64,000 bases of DNA. Source: Carallia brachiata. Its lineage: Eukaryota; Streptophyta; Magnoliopsida; Malpighiales; Rhizophoraceae. Below are positions 45,691 through 57,865 of this stretch, piece by piece. The position numbers were made by a program, and so were the translations under genes. The stretch is from NCBI GenBank assembly GCA_021464245.1, contig JADCRB010000053.1, forward strand, positions 758,054-822,053, given 5' to 3'. Within the stretch, counting starts at the first letter, position 1, and every line of letters begins with the position of its first letter. The notes beneath the pieces are model-generated. The model worked only from the letters and a program-made list of their open reading frames with translations, did not search any database and had not been told where the DNA came from.

Positions 45691-46180
45691 TTTTTTTTGA
45701 CATAAGAAAGTAATTATTCATTAATGATAATTTCGAGATAATAAAAAATAAAGGTCTTGTAGTGAGTTACATGTTCAGTTCATAGGACATGAACTCTTAA
45801 TGAAATGATGTACAACATAATCTATTATAAAATTAACTGAATGTTAGACCATAAAAATAATATAATTAAAAAGTAAATTCAAAAACCAAAATACATCACT
45901 AAGAATAATCTCTAAGAATAGGTCTGATTTCCCAAGACCAATGAGTTTGTTGGAAAGCTCATTGTAGATCTCCAGCGAGTCAATCTCAATTAAGATAGCC
46001 GACATGTTCAGTATTGTCGCCAACTGCAAGCCAGCACGTAGAGCCAAAGCTTCAGCTATTAGTGAAAACTGTGAGATTTGTGTAAAGGCTTGACCCTAGA
46101 TAATCTTCTCCTGTGAGTTCCTTGCTACTGCTGCTACACCAGCTTTGTAGGATTTGTACATATAATCTGGCTACATTGAA
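45690..46180 (-). pseudogene. LINE 3' end: RNase H domain remnant with poly(A)
   Basis: On the minus strand the text runs YKAGVAAVARNSQEKII, stop, GQAFTQISQFSLIAEALALR, then AGLQLATILNMSAILIEIDS and LEIYNELSNKLIGLGKSD. This is the RNase H fold found at the end of plant LINE ORF2 and in RVT_3 proteins, with the AEALALRxGL helix and the IExDS motif carrying the catalytic Asp. The plus strand at 45690-45700 is poly(T), so the element ends in poly(A) at its 3' end. A stop interrupts the domain and the RT part is missing, so it is a 5'-truncated dead copy. No convincing TSD was found. Confidence 0.75.
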
Positions 46181-48490
46181 CTCCGCATGAAATGAAAGTG
46201 ATTTTATTTTTTAAAGTTATTTTAAATTAATTATAAAATGATATGAATCGTTAAATAAGTAAATTTATAAAAAATAAAAAAATTAATAAACTGTTAAAAT
46301 TGCTGGATAAAATTGTTTAACTATTAATTATTACTTATCTGAAACTGCCTAATGTTATTCTTTAATTTTTTTGATCCGATCAACCGGTGTGGCTTAGTTT
46401 TTAAAACAAAGATTAAAAAAATTTGTTAGATGTTAAGATATATAATAAAGACAATTCCTTCCATTTCAATATAAAATACTTTTTTACTACGCTGAAGAGC
46501 TACATTGGTCGAAATATGTGAGAGATCACAAAACGCAATTCAATGGAGGGAAACGCAAGGAAAAAATTAAAAAAAAAAAAAAAAAGGGAGAGCCTATTAG
46601 TAGGCAAAAACGAAAAGGAAAATTTTATGTAAACCAAAAAAAAAAAAAAAAAAGGAATATTTTATAACATCTTTTGGTAGTTATGGTGGTTATGTAACAA
46701 GAATTTCCATTAACAGCTTTAAGATATACCTGATTTGGTTACAAGCCATCAATAACCGTTCTAATTAGAACCAAAACCATGAATTAGTTTACAATTTATA
46801 ATTAATCATAGTTATTTGCACGCACCAAAACACTTCATACTGACTTGAAATATAATTTACGGTTAGATTTTTTGCCAATCAAATCTCTACAATAATTTAA
46901 TCATGGTATGATCATTCTAATTTCATATTTTCGCACATGAATTTCTCATAGTCTCACTCTTAACAATATTTTTTATATTAACTTTTTCTTTTTCTTTTAC
47001 TGTAAATTTTTATATGAACACCAACTCGAAACTAAAACGAATCAAAGACATAACAGTTGTTTGCTTTAAAAAAAAAAAAAAGTGGTACTGTTCAATTCGA
47101 TGAAACTGACAATTCAAACCCAAAATCGCAATCATTTCATTCCTCAGGCAAGATTCTTGTGTGATCCATTTGCTGTGGGTAGGCAAACAGAATACCAGTC
47201 AAACAAAAAACACGCGCCCTAAACACGTATCTTAGATATTTGTGGGAAGAGTTAGGTTTGAAGTGTCAAAGTAGGTTATTCTGTCAGATTTGAGTTGTGA
47301 CTTTTTGAATTTAGATTATTTAAGTTCAGATTTTTTATAAGTTAAATTATATTTATGTCATTTTAAATTGTATTATTTTAGATTTAGTTTGAATTCAGGT
47401 TAATTTATAGGTTGATTATGTAATAAAAATAAAAATAATGATGCGATAATTTTTATTAAAAATTTTACTAAAAATTCTTAAAAATTAAAGAAGATTATAT
47501 AATCAAAAAATAATGAAAGAAGTTTCTTTAAAACATTCTAAATAATTAAAATAAATTTTAAAATTATATAAAAAATTTTAAAATATTCTTAAAAAATTTA
47601 TAATTAAGATTTATATTGAAAATAGTAGAATTTATATTTTTTATAATATAAAATATGTTAAATTAGTTTATTTTGTTTTTTTGTTTCTTTAAGAAAAAAA
47701 AAGTTCGGATCATATGAGTCAGGTTAGGGTTGAGTTTGGGTTTGACCCAAGATTTTCAGGTCATTTCAGGTTAGGCTATTTTTCGGATCGAATTCGAGTC
47801 GTATTTTTTCGGACGGGTTCGGGTCAATCAATCGAGTCAGGTTAGATTTTGACACCTACAGACAAAACCTTTTAAGAATTAAAAATAATTTATTTCTGTA
47901 TAATTGTAAGAGAATAATTTTGTGATTTTTGTTAAGATTTGGAAATGTACTTTTCTAATAATTTAGTATAACGATTTTTCTTTATTATATATAAAGAAAT
48001 TCTACAATTTTTTTGAGAGATCTATAAGATAATAATTTACTTTTTTATTTTTATGATATTAAAAAAAAAAATTTTGTCCCCAATTTTCCTAAGATCTCTG
48101 TACTACAAAAAAAAAAAAAAAACAAAAGTTTATAATTTCCTTGTTTTACTTAAGAAAAGTATCTGCACAATACAAACTAAAAAAAAAAAAAGATAATAAT
48201 AATAATAAGAGACGGACAAAAAAAAGCCTTTTATTTTATTTTCTTTTTTTTATAAAAAAATAATTTACGAAAACATTTTGCATGCCCGTTGATCGATAAC
48301 CGACCTTTGATGCCTACAGGATCCAACGGCCTGTATTAGCTCCGACCAGCCAAAAATGGCTTATTTAACGATCATTCTTATTATAATACATTGTGAATGC
48401 CTCCCAAAATTTTCCAATTCCATTTTTCTAGTCCGAAACATCATCATTGTCTTCTTGATTTGTCTGATTTTTGACAAAAGATAGAAGGAA
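46181..48490. other. AT-rich spacer with a possible GTGTCAAA-ended repeat
   Basis: No gene. Poly(A) runs occur near 46567, 46637 and 47068. Between about 47260 and 47860 lies a repeat-like block: left AAGTGTCAAAGTAGG, right end AACCTGACTCG-type text ending TTTTGACACCT, with GGGTTCGGGTC motifs. It is a tentative MITE. The last 200 bp form the upstream region of CIPK23. Confidence 0.4.
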
Positions 48491-48492
48491 GG

Positions 48493-48546
48493 ATGAGGAT
48501 GTCTAAGTCTCAGGTCTGGCAGCCTTGCAAGAAGAAGAGGTCGTGA
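48493..48546 (+). promoter_or_regulatory. Upstream ORF, 17 codons, in the CIPK23 leader
   Basis: ATG 48493 to TGA 48544-48546 encodes MRMSKSQVWQPCKKKRS. It is in the same frame as the kinase start at 48664, with no other stop between, so only this TGA separates them. It could be a translational uORF if the transcript starts upstream of it. That is not shown. Confidence 0.4.
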
Positions 48547-48663
48547 TTTTTTTTTTGGTTCGGAAAATATAGTTTTTCTGAGCAGCGAAGTTTTTGGCGG
48601 TGGAGGTTTGAAAGAGAAAGGCGGTGGTTGGTCGCTGACGGTGGGATCGGCGGCGGAGGAAGG

Positions 48664-49070
48664 ATGCGCGTCGGGAGGTACGAGGTAGGGAGGACGCTGG
48701 GAGAAGGCACCTTCGCGAAGGTGAAGTTCGCGAGGAACGTCGAGACCGGAGATAACGTCGCGATCAAGATTCTCGACAAAGACAAGGTTCTCCGCCACAA
48801 GATGATCGGTCAGGTATTTTTTTTTTTCTTTTTTTTTTTTATTTTTTTAATTTTTGTCTTTTGTTGTTTAATTTTAAATTAATTTCATGATTTCTTAAGA
48901 ATTTCCTTTTTTTTTTTTCGTTTTTCGTGTTTTTTTTTCAGTCGTTAATTTATTTGAACTTCGTGTTGTTGCTGTAGTTGTAGTTTTAGTCAATGATTTT
49001 TGCTGTTTGGTTGCAGAGAAAGCGGAGATGGAAAAGGAAATAATAATTGATTACTTCCGTTTTTGTTTTG

Positions 49071-49101
<31 letters not shown>

Positions 49102-52100
49102 CTTGAGCTTTCCTAAATCTAGAGCAAATGATTGAGAGAGTGAGATAGCTGAGGAGATAGAGAGTTTGAACTCTCGACCTCACACTTGTTGACACACTGC
49201 AAATGTCATTTGAGTTAGAAATTCACTGGCTGCTTTTGGTTTAGCTCACAAGAGGAATTTTGGGTTAATTTTTATGGAAGCAATTTTTATGTTTTATAAT
49301 TTGGGTTAATTTTGACTTTCTTGTTGCTTGTTCATTTTGTCTTTTGTACTTTCTGTATCTTTTTGAATTCGAAGATAAATTAGAGCCAAAAGCGACCAGA
49401 ACAACGACAAAGCTTCTATATCAATTTTAATTTGGGTCGGTTACATAAATCTTTTCTTGTCATTCAGAGCCAAAGCGAAAAAAATAACATTTGGCTCTTT
49501 TCATTTGATGGAAGGGGAGGATGAGAACTGAAACAATGATTGGTATACATCAACTTTGTAATGAGTAATCAAAGAATTGAATGTCTTTCTCTCCATGTTG
49601 TCTCAATGGAAAATGTCTGGTTTGGCTGCATCAATTAGATTGTCTTTGAGAACAACATATACCTGCAAAAGGATAAAAAGGGAAAAGAAAATGAGGAAAA
49701 GCACTGATGGGTGAAAATCTCAGTGCATGAATATGAGTAGTCTTAATCCCCCAATTTGAGTTGAAGAAATGAGCTTAAAAATGATGTTAAACTGACAGGA
49801 TAATGCTAATGTGTGGATAAGCTCATCTGATGACAAACTCCGTACGACTTGGTCGAATGAGTTGTGAATTTAAAATTTGCTACTGAAATGTTGACGGTGT
49901 AAATAAAGAAGTTACTGTACTGAATGCACGTTTATGCATAGTGAATCACTGATATTGATTATCTATTATCCTTTATATATTTTTTCATCACCTGCATCAA
50001 ATCCTTTTTTGCAATGTTTGTCCACTTCAGTTTTCTTCCTTCAGTTGTATGACTAAATAAATGGAGAGGGAGAGAAAGAGAGCTGCAAAGTTTTTTTGCT
50101 GTGTTACTTAATTTTCAGTAAACAATGTGTTGCTTGCTGATAAATATTTTTGTTTGGCAGTGTAAAGACTGTTGTTTCAGTTCAGTAAATTGTAACGTTT
50201 CTTCTTGTTTGCCTATTGCAGATTAAACGTGAAATTTCAACGATGAAACTTATTAGACATCCAAATGTGATTCGAATGTATGAGGTTAGAATGCCGTTGC
50301 ACTTTTATTGTTTTACTTATTTTCTTGGATCATTCTCTTGAATTTTTGACTTTTTTTTATAAATTTTCTATTCTAGTGCCATAATCTGTAGCTTGGTTAA
50401 TATTCAGTTACAGTTTGTTTCCTAGAGCTGGATCTTACTTGCAATGGTTTCCTAGTATTTTCCGGTTTCCTTAGTTATTTCAGTTAATATTTAATTGATG
50501 TTGGAGTATTCTGGTTACAGGTGATGGCAAGCAAGACAAAGATATACATTGTTCTCGAATTTGTGACCGGTGGAGAACTTTTTGACAAAATTGTAAGACT
50601 AAAGCGTCAAAACTAAAGATTCTAGGATCATAATGATCTCATCAAAGAAAGAAAGAAGTTGCATTACTAGTTAGAAGTTTTATGCCTTTCTTCTTTTTTT
50701 GGCTTGAGTCAGGCAAGGAAAGGGAGATTAAAAGAAGATGAAGCAAGAAAGTATTTTCAACAGCTTATCAATGCTGTAGATTATTGCCATAGCAGAGGCG
50801 TATGCCACAGGGACTTAAAGGTGTGAGCTCTGTTGCAAGTGTTTTGGTATCTATGGAAATTATGTTAACTATCACGGTATCCTCAATATAGCTTGATGAA
50901 GATGTATTAATTTCAAAATGCAAGCTGTAATGAAGTGTTTTATATTAACAAGATTGTAGCTTACGTTGGTTTTAAATGACAGCCTGAGAATCTGCTGCTT
51001 GATGCTAATGGGGTTCTTAAAGTATCGGACTTTGGTTTGAGTGCACTACCTCAGCAAGTTCGAGTGAGTTGGATGACTTATGACTTAGTGTGTTGTTTAA
51101 TTAACATAAATTGCCATTGTGATATGTCATGCACTACTTGTAACTTTTTCCCCTATTTGCCCTCGGAAAAATTGATGACTGATTTTCTTTTTTCGTCTAA
51201 TAGGATGATGGCTTACTCCACACAACATGTGGAACACCAAATTATGTTGCTCCAGAGGTTTCTTTGCTTTTACTGCAAACTACTTTCGATTTTATTTGGA
51301 TCTCTGGTCACTTTGTATTGTTTTTCATGCTTCATTTTTTACAGGTAATTAATAATAAAGGTTATGATGGAGCTAAGGCAGATTTATGGTCATGTGGTGT
51401 GATTCTTTACGTCTTAATGGCTGGGTACTTGCCGTTTGAGGACTCCAATCTTATGCAACTATATAAAAAGGTGACTGTTTTCTTCCTTTAAATTACATTA
51501 TTCACACATACAAGTATGCAAATGTACATATGAATTTGTGTGCACTTGCTACATGAAATAGATGCAAAAAATATTATGTGTTGCATTTGTTTGATTTAGT
51601 CTTTACCTATTGTTATTATCTTGTTTATTTGGGCTTGTTATCGAATGCCTTGCAGTTTGGGATGTCATTTATATCTTGCATTTTTTTTTCCCCCCATTGC
51701 TCAAACTTATTTGGCTTAGAAGAGGAAATCTAAATCTTTTGCACGATGCAAGTTGAATGAGGCTGGAAATCAGGGTGAGAACCCCGTTTTTTTGGAAAGA
51801 TCTAAATTTTTATGTTCTAAAAATTTGGAGCAGAATTTTCTGTATAATAGTATGGCTCTTTCCAATAAATTGTGAGTGGTAAAAGAGAAGCATCTTGGAT
51901 GTGTTTCACAATCTGGTGGTCTTCACCATTATTGAGACAGAGATCTATGATATACAGTATTTTGATGTTCCCCCATTCAATAGCTATGGTTAGTGAGTGT
52001 AAAATGTCAGATCTCATGATTGCGTACATGGAATTAACAATGCGGCATGCCAATTATATGGCACAATTCGTCTACATCTCAAAACCTGGCATTTTTTGCT

Positions 52101-55100
52101 TTTTAAAAAATCCTTTCTATTGTGCAGAAGGAATTATTTGTGTTGAATGTGTTGGAGAAAATGTGGATTTGGTCCTTGGTGATACAGATCCAAATGCATC
52201 TATTCCTTCACTTTAGGATGTCTGCCTTAAAAACAAATGTCTCTAAACTTCCATTTTGGGTATCATACATAGATTTTTGGTGCAAATTTCTTGAGAATCC
52301 ATGTGCTGGTTCAGAGTTTCTTGAGCTGGCAGCTAATGGTGTTTGAAGTCAAATTACTGAGGACAATTTGTTATGCTGCATCACATTGGCAGCAGTGCCG
52401 ATGCCAACTACTAGAATTTGCTTGGCAGAACAAAGCTCTCTTGTATTCTTTTGGGTACTATTAAGAATTCTTGAAAGTTTATGTTATCAACCATTAGGAC
52501 GTGATATGAATAAGTCCATGTCATTTGTTGGCTCAATTAAAATTTTGGTCAAAGTTCAACTGAATGTTATCACACCATGATAACTGCGACATAATATATA
52601 ATAATTAAATGATGCCATGGTTCCCAGCACCTGACTTGAGCTTGACTTAGAAAACTATTAAGCCTTAATTTCATTATGAGTTTGGTTCATTTGATTGGCA
52701 GATGAGTGTGAGAGGCTTTCCAACAAGCTTACCAGAGCTGAATTGGGTTGCATTGATTGCTTTTACTATGTACCTAGTTGTGAAAATTTTACCACTTATG
52801 TAATACAAATTGAGAACCGAGTGTGTTAGAAACTCAAATAGGTGAGTGAATAGATAATTGATGTTTGCTCTCTGATTTTGATAATTAAGACTTAGTCAGC
52901 GTTTCCAACTGTTCCATTTTCTATCATTTCTGCATGTTTGCTTTTCCAAAGTTATTGTGTTCAGTGTTCACATTCAAAGCTATTTGGCTTGCCTTCCTTT
53001 GTAATTGCAGATATTTAAAGCTGACTTCACATGCCCCCCATGGTTTTCATCTAGTGCAAAGAAACTGATAAAAAGAATTTTGGATCCTAACCCACTGACG
53101 GTACATTCCTATCACATTCAGATATAAAAGGGCTCATACTTTATTGTTTCTGAAAAAACTGGTTAATATGTGTTCTGTTAACAGCGCATTACTATCGCGG
53201 AAGTTACTGAAAATGAGTGGTTCAAGAAAGGCTACAAGCCACCTACTTTTGAACAAGCTGATGTTAGTCCTGATGATGTTGACTCAATCTTCAGTGAATC
53301 AGGGGTAAGATTTTCTTTTTTTAAACTTGTGTATCATGCTTCCTTTGGTCATAACACTGCGAGGTGTGGATCTGTATCCTATTGTATAATAGGATTCTCA
53401 AACCTTTGTTGTGGAGAGGCGAGAAGAAGGACATGCAGGACCTGTGGCACCTGTGACCATGAATGCATTTGAGCTGATATCACATTCTCAGGGTCTTAAC
53501 CTCAGTATTCTTTTTGAGAAACAAATGGTACGCTTGATGTATATTCTTGTTGTTGGTCAGTGATGAAATAGACTTGGAAAATTAAAAAATTGGGAATCAG
53601 ATACTTCATTTTATTGTTGTCGCATTATATTATCCTAATTTGTGTCAAAGGATCAGTGTGATTGTGATATGTATGACTATCTGCTTATCTGTGGACTAAT
53701 GAAAAGCATTTGACAATGCTTTTACAGTTCTCAAAGGATTATTGGTATGATTGATGTGCAATGACCCAACAGATTTTGTCTTTGGCAGGGACATGTTAAA
53801 CGGGAAACAAGATTTACATCCAAACATTCTCCAACTGAAATCATCTCGAAAATTGAATCTACTGCAATGCCTTTGGGCTTTGAAGTAAAGAAAAATAACT
53901 ACAAGGTGTGATAATATCGCTCTCCCTATCTTATCGTTCACATTTTTCCATAGGACATGGATTGCCTATATTACAAAGAAAATGACCTAGGTCATCCTGT
54001 CTGACATGGAAGATGTCATGACTTTTATAGGCCTTAATAAAATTGGTACCTATTTCTTGTTTGCCACCCAAATGAATAGAGTAATATTGATTGAGCTTTT
54101 GCCAGCCTCAAAAATCGTTGATCGTTGGGCCTTGAAACTGTCAGTTTGATATAGAGTAAAAGGTACTAGAGAAGAAAGTGGATAAAATTGGTACCTATTT
54201 CTTGTTTGCCACCCAAATGAATAGAGTAATATTGATTGAGCTTTTGCCAGCCTCAAAAATCGTTGATCGTTGGGCCTTGAAACTGTCAGTTTGATATAGA
54301 GTAAAAGGTACTAGAGAAGAAAGTGGATTTGTTTGACAATTAAACTATGTCATAATAGGATGGATGTGTTTGACAATTAAACTATGTCATAATAGGTTGA
54401 TTTTAAACAATTTTCACTGATGAAACTGTATTTGTGACTTAGATGAAACTTCAAGGCGAGAAGAATGGACGCAAGGGTCATTTATCTGTTGCAACAGAAG
54501 TATGTCCTCAGAATATATATGTATATATAATGCTATGTGGATGAGTTTATACAACTGATATTAAGGTAATTTTATTCTTTCTTTCTTGTAGATCTTTGAG
54601 GTGGCCCCTTCTCTTTATATGGTTGAGCTTCAAAAGAACGGTGGAGATACCCTGGAATTTCACAAGGTATATTATATCTTATATGCTGGGTTCTTGTTTG
54701 GAAACTGATTATAATGAATGAAAGTTTCATGGTTTGCATGAGGATGTCTGTGTGCTCCATATCTTCTTCACCAATCTTTTGATTGGGGCCAGTTTCTATG
54801 TCTATAGATGTCTGCTTTTTGGCTGCAAATGAGTAAAGTTTGTCAATTCCAAATTCTTAGCTAAAAGGGTTTCTATGAGTTTTTATAAAATGTACATGCC
54901 CTCCCTCCTAGCCAATCCATTATTGGCTTAATGGCATTTACAACGTCCTTTGAAGTGAAATAGTGATCACAAGGCCTCAAAACAAGAATTTATGTTTCCT
55001 TCTGAGTTTGCTGGTTGGTCTGGGGCTGGACTGGCAAACAGAAGAAGTTGCCTCTAGTCTGGCATCCTCATTTGAATGTTGTTAACCCTTTATCCCTTTA

Positions 55101-55250
55101 ATTGGTTTTTTTTTTTTTAATCTCTTGTATAATAATTTCTAACTTAGAAACGGTTTTGAACAACAGTTTTACAAAAACCTGTCAGTTGGACTGAAGGATA
55201 TTGTGTGGAAAGCAATCGAGGAAGAGAAGGATGAAGAGAAGGCAGCATAA
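48664..55250 (+). CDS. CIPK23: CBL-interacting protein kinase, CIPK23 type
   Basis: Fourteen exons, all phase 0: 48664-48813, 50222-50284, 50521-50592, 50713-50820, 50983-51063, 51204-51257, 51345-51470, 53011-53100, 53185-53304, 53393-53527, 53789-53905, 54443-54499, 54592-54666, 55167-55250; 443 aa. It is a SnRK3 Ser/Thr kinase: glycine loop GEGTFAKV, Lys35, HRDLKPEN (Asp129), DFG at 147, activation loop to APE at 174-176. NAF motif MNAFELI (Asn312) binds CBL calcium sensors; the PPI region starts near [10 protein letters not shown] (337) and binds PP2C. It looks closest to Arabidopsis CIPK23, which with CBL1/CBL9 regulates the K+ channel AKT1, HAK5 and the nitrate transporter NRT1.1 at the plasma membrane. 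Compared with that protein it lacks the Ser/Gly-rich N-terminal extension (no upstream in-frame ATG before the TGA at 48544) and has a shorter C-terminus. Residue 126 is Cys where Tyr is usual. Confidence 0.95.
49069..49244 (-). mobile_element. tRNA-derived SINE with perfect 14-bp TSD in CIPK23 intron 1
   Basis: The body at 49083-49230 lies on the minus strand and ends in A19 (poly T at 49083-49101). On the minus strand an A-box-like CTAACTCAAATGACATTTG is followed by the B-box region GAGGTCGAGAGTTCAAAC. Flanks are TGCTTTTGGTTTAG at 49069-49082 and 49231-49244, identical. It lies antisense to the gene in intron 48814-50221. The perfect TSD and long tail suggest a fairly recent insertion. It does not look like the Au SINE in OAT or the SINE at 25.2 kb. 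Confidence 0.85.
54037..54326 (+). repeat. Perfect tandem duplication of 145 bp in CIPK23 intron 11
   Basis: Copy 1 at 54037-54181 and copy 2 at 54182-54326 appear identical base for base by eye. They begin ATAAAATTGGTACCTATT and end GAGAAGAAAGTGG. Both are within the intron 53906-54442 and do not touch the splice sites. Confidence 0.9.
54330..54396 (+). repeat. Second tandem duplication (period 37 bp) next to the first
   Basis: A 30-bp segment starting TGTTTGACAATTAAACTATG lies at 54330-54359 and again, identical, at 54367-54396. Confidence 0.9.
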
Positions 55251-56185
55251 AATGGCTCGTTTTTCTTACTATTTCATCCATTCCTAAATCCTTCGAACAA
55301 TGTCATGTTGTGTTTGTGTATGTGTGTGTGTGTGTGGGCACGCACAAAGAGGATTGATATCTGAATTTGACACAGAAAGTTGTGGTTGCAAACTTGTTAA
55401 AAACGTGTCCTTTTTTAATCACTTTTTATGTTTTTCATACTCATTCTTTTTTTTTTTTTTTCAGTTTTTGTGATTAAAGAAGGATGTTATGCCTCAGGTT
55501 AATCATTGCATTAGAAAACCTTTGAAACAGGTTTTTTTTTTTTTTTCCTTGTATAGGTGCTGTGTTTTAATACTTTAATTTTTACAGAGCGTTATCTGCT
55601 CCAAATGTGGGGGTGCCAGCTGGCTTGATCCGGGTCTATTTTGTATAAAGAGTGAAATACTTGTCCAAAAAAATCAGTGGAAAAAATTGCGATTAAAGAT
55701 CAAAAATTATTTTCCGAACAAATTATTTTCCTCTTTGCCTTCTGGTGTGCGCGCGTGTGTGTGTGTGTGTTTTTTTTTTTTTAATGGGTAAACCGAAAGG
55801 AGAAATTAACAGTGATATCACGAAGTTTTGTCAAGGATGATTGTGCATCATTAGAGGAGAGTGATCCTTCAGGTGGTAAATAAACCGACATGTGCTCCTC
55901 TTTTTGTGACGGAGATTATTTCTCGCGTGTGCTTGTGTATTGAAAACTAACGGGCAAGATATGTGAAAATATACCTTTAACAAAAAAAAAAAAATTTCCC
56001 TTGTTTAACCATCAACATGCCGTCAGAAGGGCAGGAGCATTTTCGTTTCGGGCTTGGATCCTAGTTCAGTTTAGCAGTTACTTGTCGGTTTATTTACCAC
56101 CTGTTACAAAAAGGTTTGGGAATCTTCCTTTATGTTAGTATAGTTGGTCATTGGCGAAGATGTGCGACAACTTCTCGATAAACCC
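55251..56185. other. CIPK23 3' UTR and downstream spacer
   Basis: (GT)n at 55309-55336 lies in the likely 3' UTR. A GC/GT tract with a T run lies at 55746-55782. Poly(T) runs also occur at 55449-55463 and 55532-55547. No gene seen. Confidence 0.45.
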
Positions 56186-56670
56186 TTTTTTTTTTTTTTT
56201 TATCAAGAAAGTGAGAATGCATAGGTAGATTGTATCTCACAGTCTCGTTAGAATAGATTGCGACCAGTGCAAGGGTACTAAGAAGAGTCAGAGCAAACAG
56301 GTATCAAAGCGCATGCAGTATTGGCCATCCAGTCAGTTACTCCTCGATTAAGACATGAGCTAACCCTCACATGCCACTTCCTTGATATAATGACAAAACA
56401 TGATGTGCAACGTGGCTGGCTGGCAGGGGAAGATCAACCCCCGAAAGATTTTGATGGATCTTATTGCCGATTTGGCATGTGAAACCCAAAACTTTCGCCT
56501 CGCCGGCGGAAAAATGGCAGACTTACGGTAATGGACAGAGCAAACACAAAACCAATGCACACATTTGGTCTTGAAGATTTGTAAATTATTATCTGAAACA
56601 GCAAGTCAAATAGTTTAAGCTCAGAAGCTGTCCTCAGAGTAGGTTTCTCGGTTTCCAACCTTAGAGGGCG
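56186..56670 (-). mobile_element. Possible poly(A)-tailed non-LTR fragment
   Basis: T16 at 56186-56201 opens a GC-richer block of about 450 bp, the layout of a minus-strand insertion ending in poly(A). A short minus-strand run GVTDWMANTACALIP resembles the end of LINE RNase H (xxVADxLAxxA), but stops are frequent and no TSD was found. Low confidence. Confidence 0.25.
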
Positions 56671-57817
56671 ACAGAATTAGTCTTTTTCAACTTTTTCTAC
56701 TTTTACTACGTAAATTAATTAATTTTAAAAAATAAAAAAATAATTACACAACTTAATTTCAGATAATAATAAAATAACTACGCTATTTGTTTAATAACAT
56801 TTAGTAGCTTATAGTTTTTTTTTTTTAAATTTTAGTTGCCCAATGGTCTTTATTATTTGTTATTAATTTCGTGTGATACATAGCATTTCTCTTTAAAGTT
56901 ATATTCCAGGAGGAAACAAAAAATATGTCATATAGTATTTATATTGTAATAATTAATATTTTTTATACAACTACAATAAAAAATTCTGAATTAAAAAAGA
57001 TAAATGTCTATTGATGTCCAAAAACCCTACTCTATGAGAGAGCCACAAAACGGGACATTTTAGCTTCATATACGCATAAAAGCCGCCTTTGGGTGGGGCT
57101 ATACCCCAACTACGGAGTGGTACAAAACACAAACAAAAAAAGAAAAAAAGAAAAAAGAATTGCCCTAGTTTATAAGAGAAAGGATTGCCTCGGTATCTGT
57201 GCGTATTTAAATGAGAGGAAAAGGTTGAAGCAAATAATCTATAGGACATTGGAATGCAGTTTTGAAATCCAATTCTTCTGTAATTTTATCGTATTGTTCG
57301 GTCTGTGAATTGAGAGCCTAACCAAAAAGAAAAAGAAAGCCACAAATTTGCGGCGACAAAGGGAGGAGAGAATGTGTTTGAAACTAACGTTTTTTGTAAT
57401 TCGATTTTCTTATATTTTAGTATGTTGTTTGCGTCAGTGTGAGCTTTAATTTAATGGGAAAATTGGTATTAATCCACTGTGTACATTCAAAATGTATGCT
57501 AAGTTTTTTGGTAGTGTATTATAAAATGTACGCTAAAAGCTGCCTCCTAATGGAGACACAGCCTACAATAAGGCTCATGCAGCATAACCAAGCTAAGGTT
57601 TAGGTCGTTGGTTATACCAGATACTGCAGTTGCAATCAATTGCAGTCATTATGGTTACCGCAGCTAAAAGTGTTAAAATAAAAAACTCAAAATTTCAGTT
57701 AATCAAAAAAATCAAATTGAATTGAACTCAATTTTTAATTAATTGAATTAAATGAAAATTAAAAATTTTAATTTTTAATATTAAAAAAATATAATTTATC
57801 AAACTAAATCAAGATGC

Positions 57818-57819
<2 letters not shown>

Positions 57820-57861
<42 letters not shown>
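57820..57861 (+). repeat. (TA)n microsatellite
   Basis: About 21 TA units. Confidence 0.95.

Positions 57862-57865
<4 letters not shown>

Noticed and set aside
48628..48663. Upstream extension of the CIPK reading frame beyond the ATG
   Set aside because: Open back to 48547 but starts only at a TTG; the first ATG (48664) is used in the annotation.
48361..48800. Minus-strand ORFs of 145 and 96 codons at the CIPK23 start
   Set aside because: They are antisense shadows of exon 1 and its leader; low-complexity Pro/Ser text with no family resemblance.
56360..56658. Two overlapping minus-strand ORFs at 56.4-56.7 kb as a gene
   Set aside because: Frequent stops, no domain; better explained as part of a decayed retro-insertion.
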